DNA from: Okeania sp. SIO3B5
GTDB lineage: Bacteria; Cyanobacteriota; Cyanobacteriia; Cyanobacteriales; Microcoleaceae
Direction: 5' to 3'
NCBI RefSeq assembly: GCF_010692555.1
Contig: NZ_JAAHHG010000056.1
Coordinates: forward strand, 1-35,828
DNA length: 35,828 nt
Within the stretch, counting starts at the first letter, position 1; each line of letters starts with the position of its first letter. A program made the position numbers and the translations under genes. The notes beneath the pieces were generated by a model that saw only the letters and a list, made by a program, of their open reading frames with translations, was not told the DNA's origin and searched no databases. This document shows, in pieces, positions 33,035-35,828 of the stretch.

Positions 33035-33540
33035 AAGGAGCTAGCTTAATCAAAGCAAGTTTATATGTTCGTATAGGATATGGAAAATATTTTGGTAATA
33101 ACTACTTAATCTATATCTATTAATTCAGAAGCAGAAAGTTAAAAAATATTCTTATACCAAAATCCAGTTTTTTGTTAAGTGTTTAAGTTTAAATTCCTAA
33201 CTAATAATACAGGATAATTTTTCTTAAACCAAGGTACTATAAATATAGTAAATAAATATAGTAAAATCTCTAATTTTTGGTGATTGAATCTGAAAATTTG
33301 ATTGATAAAAAAAAGTCAATTACTATCTTTAAAATTAAGCAAAACACTGCTTTGTTTATTGAGTTTTTTGACTTCAAATTTATTATGGCTTTTTGATGAA
33401 ACTTTTTTCAAAAAAAATCACAGCCTCAACAATCTAAATTAATTCTTTGTTGACAAAGGAATTTTAGATTTTATTGTGAATTTGAGTATTAACAAAAATT
33501 TACACTTTGTATAGCATACCACAAATACAACAAATTAAAT
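33035..33540. promoter_or_regulatory. Divergent AT-rich spacer between desC and the PLP-enzyme gene
   Basis: Both flanking genes read outward, so promoters for both should lie here. The sequence is very AT-rich with no repeat family seen elsewhere and no clear operator by eye. Confidence 0.4.
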
Positions 33541-34770
33541 ATGAATAGCACTACTTATCTACAAACAGCAGAACAAGACCTATTTCCCATATTTTCCGAT
33601 ATTGATAGCTTAGTCAAGCAAAATCTCAGACGAGTTATAGATGCTTTTCGGGAGCATCGGGTAGGTGTCCATCACTTTGCAGGAGTTACTGGTTATGGCC
33701 ATGACGATCTAGGGCGGGAAACTTTGGACAAGGTTTTTGCTCAGATTATGGGGGCTGAGACAGCAGCGGTAAGAGTCCAATTTGTTTCTGGAACTCATGC
33801 GATCGCCTGTGCTTTGTTTGGGACTCTGAGGCCAGGGGATGAAATGTTGTCTGTGGTGGGTTCTCCTTACGATACTTTGGAGGAGGTTATTGGTCTGAGG
33901 TCCGAAGGCCAAGGTTCTCTGAAAGATTTTGGCGTTAGTTATCGGGAATTGCCGTTAACTGAGACTGGTGCAATAGATTGGCGGGGGTTGGAGTCTGCAA
34001 TTACTGAGAAAACTCGTCTGGCTTTGATTCAACGTTCTTGTGGTTATTCTTGGCGAGCTAGTTTGTCTATTGCAGATATTGAGAAAATTGTCAAGATAGT
34101 TAAGGAACAAAATCCTCGGACAGTTTGTTTTGTGGATAACTGTTATGGGGAGTTTATTGAGGAGCGGGAACCTCTTGTGGTGGGAGCTGATTTGGTGGCG
34201 GGGTCTTTGATTAAAAATCCTGGTGGTACTATAGTTCCGGCTGGTGGGTATGTGGCGGGTAGGGGAGATTTGGTGGAGGCTGCTGCTTGTCGGTTAACTG
34301 CTCCTGGTATTGGTAGTAGTGGTGGGGCAACTTTTGAGCAGAATAGGTTGTTGTTTCAAGGTTTATTTTTGGCGCCTCAAATGGTGGGGGAGGCAATGAA
34401 GGGTAATCATTTGACGGCTTATGTTTTTGATAAGTTGGGTTATCCTGTTAATCCTCTTCCTTTTGAAAAACGACGGGATGTTATTCAGGGGATAAGGTTG
34501 GGTTCTCCGGAGAAGTTGATTGCTTTTTGTCGAGCTATTCAGCAATATTCGCCTGTGGGGTCTTATTTAGATCCGGTACCGGCACCGATGCCTGGATATG
34601 AAAGTGAGTTGGTTATGGCGGGGGGGACTTTTATTGATGGGGCGACTTCTGAATTTTCGGCGGATGGTCCTTTGAGGGAACCTTATGTGGTGTTTTGTCA
34701 GGGGGGGACTCATTGGACTCATGTGGCGATCGCTCTGGAGGCGGCTATTGAGGCAGTAGGGTTTTTTTGA
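33541..34770 (+). CDS. PLP-dependent methionine gamma-lyase family / aluminium-resistance protein
   Basis: The 409-aa protein matches the family often labelled 'aluminium resistance protein' or 'methionine gamma-lyase family'. Conserved segments are HHFAGVTGYGHDDLGRETLD near 44-63, VQFVSGTHAIACALFGTLRPGDE near 79-101, VDNCYGEFIE near 198-207, and GSLIKNPGGTIVPAGGYVAG near 220-239 with the likely PLP-binding lysine. The C-terminal half continues with APGIGSSGGATFEQNR and ends near HWTHVAIALEAAIEAV. It is a fold-type I aminotransferase-like enzyme; the substrate of cyanobacterial members is not settled, with C-S lyase activity expected. The length is typical and nothing is missing. Its codons are more GC-rich than those of the conflict locus. 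Confidence 0.88.
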   Translation: MNSTTYLQTAEQDLFPIFSDIDSLVKQNLRRVIDAFREHRVGVHHFAGVTGYGHDDLGRETLDKVFAQIMGAETAAVRVQFVSGTHAIACALFGTLRPGDEMLSVVGSPYDTLEEVIGLRSEGQGSLKDFGVSYRELPLTETGAIDWRGLESAITEKTRLALIQRSCGYSWRASLSIADIEKIVKIVKEQNPRTVCFVDNCYGEFIEEREPLVVGADLVAGSLIKNPGGTIVPAGGYVAGRGDLVEAAACRLTAPGIGSSGGATFEQNRLLFQGLFLAPQMVGEAMKGNHLTAYVFDKLGYPVNPLPFEKRRDVIQGIRLGSPEKLIAFCRAIQQYSPVGSYLDPVPAPMPGYESELVMAGGTFIDGATSEFSADGPLREPYVVFCQGGTHWTHVAIALEAAIEAVGFF

Positions 34771-34913
34771 AGTCAGAAGTCAGAAGTTAGAAGTCAGAAG
34801 TTAGATTTTATAGGCTCAAAATGGTTTCTCTTCTAGGCAAACCAGAGTCGGTTGAGGGGTATGTGACATCCTCTCCCCTTAAACCAAAGATTATAACGGG
34901 AGATTCCTAAACC
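34771..34913. other. Spacer with AGAAGTC heptamers and tnpB element right end
   Basis: 34770-34806 is a run of AAGTCAG/AAGTTAG heptamers. TGACATCCTCTCCCC (34864-34878) is, on the minus strand, the right end of the following IS200/IS605-type element. Confidence 0.6.
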
Positions 34914-35828
34914 TCACGATTTAGGCTTACTGCTTGAGTGGCACTTATCTAGACTGTTGCCAGCCCCCGACAGTACGCCTACACAGTCAATTTTTTGAAC
35001 CACGATCTGCCCGACCGCAGTGACACCTCGATGGCAAATTACTTTTGCTGCTGCTACATCACGGTTGATTTCGTAGTGACATTCAGGGCATTTATGAGTA
35101 CGTTCAGACAAATCTTTTTTACCTGTATGCGCTCCACAATTCGGACAAATTTGACTGGTATATCTGTAGTCTACCTTGCCGAAATATACCCCTCGTTTCC
35201 TGCATACCCAAGCTAAGATATTGAAAAACTGACCGAACCCTGCATCTAAAGTATGCTTGCCTAACATTCCTTTAGCCCATTTCCTCAAGTCTAGGTCTTC
35301 CACAAATATCATTCCTGCTTGGTCACATAAATGATGAGCTAGTTTAAAGTGAAAGTCTTTTCGGGTGTCTGAGATTTTTTGATGAAGTCTTGCTATTTTT
35401 TGGTTAAGCTGATGTCGATTTGCTGATCCCTTAGATTTTAACTTTAATCTACGTTGCAGTAATCTCAACTTGCTGTGTAGTTGGCTTAAAAACTTTGGAC
35501 GTTCAATCAATTCACCATCAGAAGTTGCTAAGAATTTATCAAGTCCAATATCAATTCCTAGGGGATGTCCTGAAGCAGGGGCATCCGGAACACTGACGGG
35601 ACTTTGTATAGATAACATGGCAAAGTACCCGCTTGCTCGTCTTACAACCCTCACCTGTTTCAGCTTAAATCCTTCTGGAATTGGTCTAGATAATCTCATC
35701 GGAACTAATCCAATTTGGGGTAGTTTTATATACTCGTTCGAGATGGGATTATTTTTAAACTGAGGGAATACAAAAGACCGCATTCTGTACTTGTTTTTAA
35801 AGCGAGGAAAACCATAACCTTGCTCTTT
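34914..35828 (-). CDS. tnpB: IS200/IS605-family TnpB, N-terminus beyond the window
   Basis: The frame stays open through the right edge (KEQGYGFPRFKNKYR before the ATG at 35783), so this is the C-terminal part of a larger TnpB. RuvC residues are present: D in GIDIGLDKF, E in FVEDLDL, D in NRDVAAAKVI, plus a zinc finger CPNCG...CPEC. This family is an RNA-guided nuclease that helps retain the element in the genome. No frameshift is seen in the visible part, in contrast with the copy at 9936-11235, and the two are different subfamilies. Its right end with GAGAGGATGTCA lies just downstream. TnpA is not visible. Confidence 0.9.
   Translation of the reverse strand, partial: KEQGYGFPRFKNKYRMRSFVFPQFKNNPISNEYIKLPQIGLVPMRLSRPIPEGFKLKQVRVVRRASGYFAMLSIQSPVSVPDAPASGHPLGIDIGLDKFLATSDGELIERPKFLSQLHSKLRLLQRRLKLKSKGSANRHQLNQKIARLHQKISDTRKDFHFKLAHHLCDQAGMIFVEDLDLRKWAKGMLGKHTLDAGFGQFFNILAWVCRKRGVYFGKVDYRYTSQICPNCGAHTGKKDLSERTHKCPECHYEINRDVAAAKVICHRGVTAVGQIVVQKIDCVGVLSGAGNSLDKCHSSSKPKS

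Overview
The window looks like a piece of a filamentous, probably marine, non-heterocystous cyanobacterial chromosome of the Trichodesmium/Okeania type. The evidence is psbZ next to ribH, a desC-type delta-9 desaturase, many HIP1 octamers (GCGATCGC), low GC, long AT-rich spacers, heptanucleotide tandem repeats and part of a phosphonate C-P lyase cluster. The genus is an inference; no rRNA is present.

Layout. 1-3206: phosphonate cluster, with phnH and phnG on the minus strand and a divergent phnF-type GntR regulator; phnG and phnH are split by a nested pair of small mobile elements. 3207-5460: repeat-rich DNA around two paralogous DUF7219-like small genes. 5456-8206: a 916-aa DHH/CBS/tRNA-nucleotidyltransferase protein. 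8207-11235: an EamA transporter and a frameshifted IS200/IS605-family tnpB. 11236-14272: repeats, a GCS2/EgtA-like ligase and a Uma2-type nuclease.

14319-26749 is the most interesting block: a minus-strand locus of eight intact genes and one pseudogene. It encodes a MoxR AAA+ ATPase, a CoxE-like vWA protein, and several proteins combining nucleoside-phosphorylase/MTA-SAH-nucleosidase-like (PNP) domains, two types of effector-associated adaptor domain (EAD) and a C-terminal domain I cannot name that occurs three times. I read it as a vWA-MoxR 'ternary' NTP-dependent conflict (immunity or cell-suicide) system. In this model the MoxR/vWA pair is the switch, like-with-like EAD contacts recruit effectors, and PNP domains would attack a nucleotide or nucleoside pool. 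A divergent 4-TM protein at 26897 may be a membrane effector or an unrelated neighbour.

27449-30735: a DUF5678-type gene next to a decayed retropepsin-like protease gene, then psbZ, ribH, tRNA-Gly(GCC) and a two-TM zinc-ribbon-like protein. 30736-32185 holds only repeats. 32186-35828: desC, a PLP enzyme of the methionine gamma-lyase/aluminium-resistance family, and a tnpB running off the right edge.

Spacers are filled by at least six families of short non-coding inverted-repeat elements, called A-F here. Many have recognisable target duplications, some are nested in each other, and most carry a heptanucleotide tandem repeat inside. Some have rewired genes: one separates vWA from MoxR, one supplies a stop codon, and one created a chain of small leader frames between vWA and the first PNP gene.
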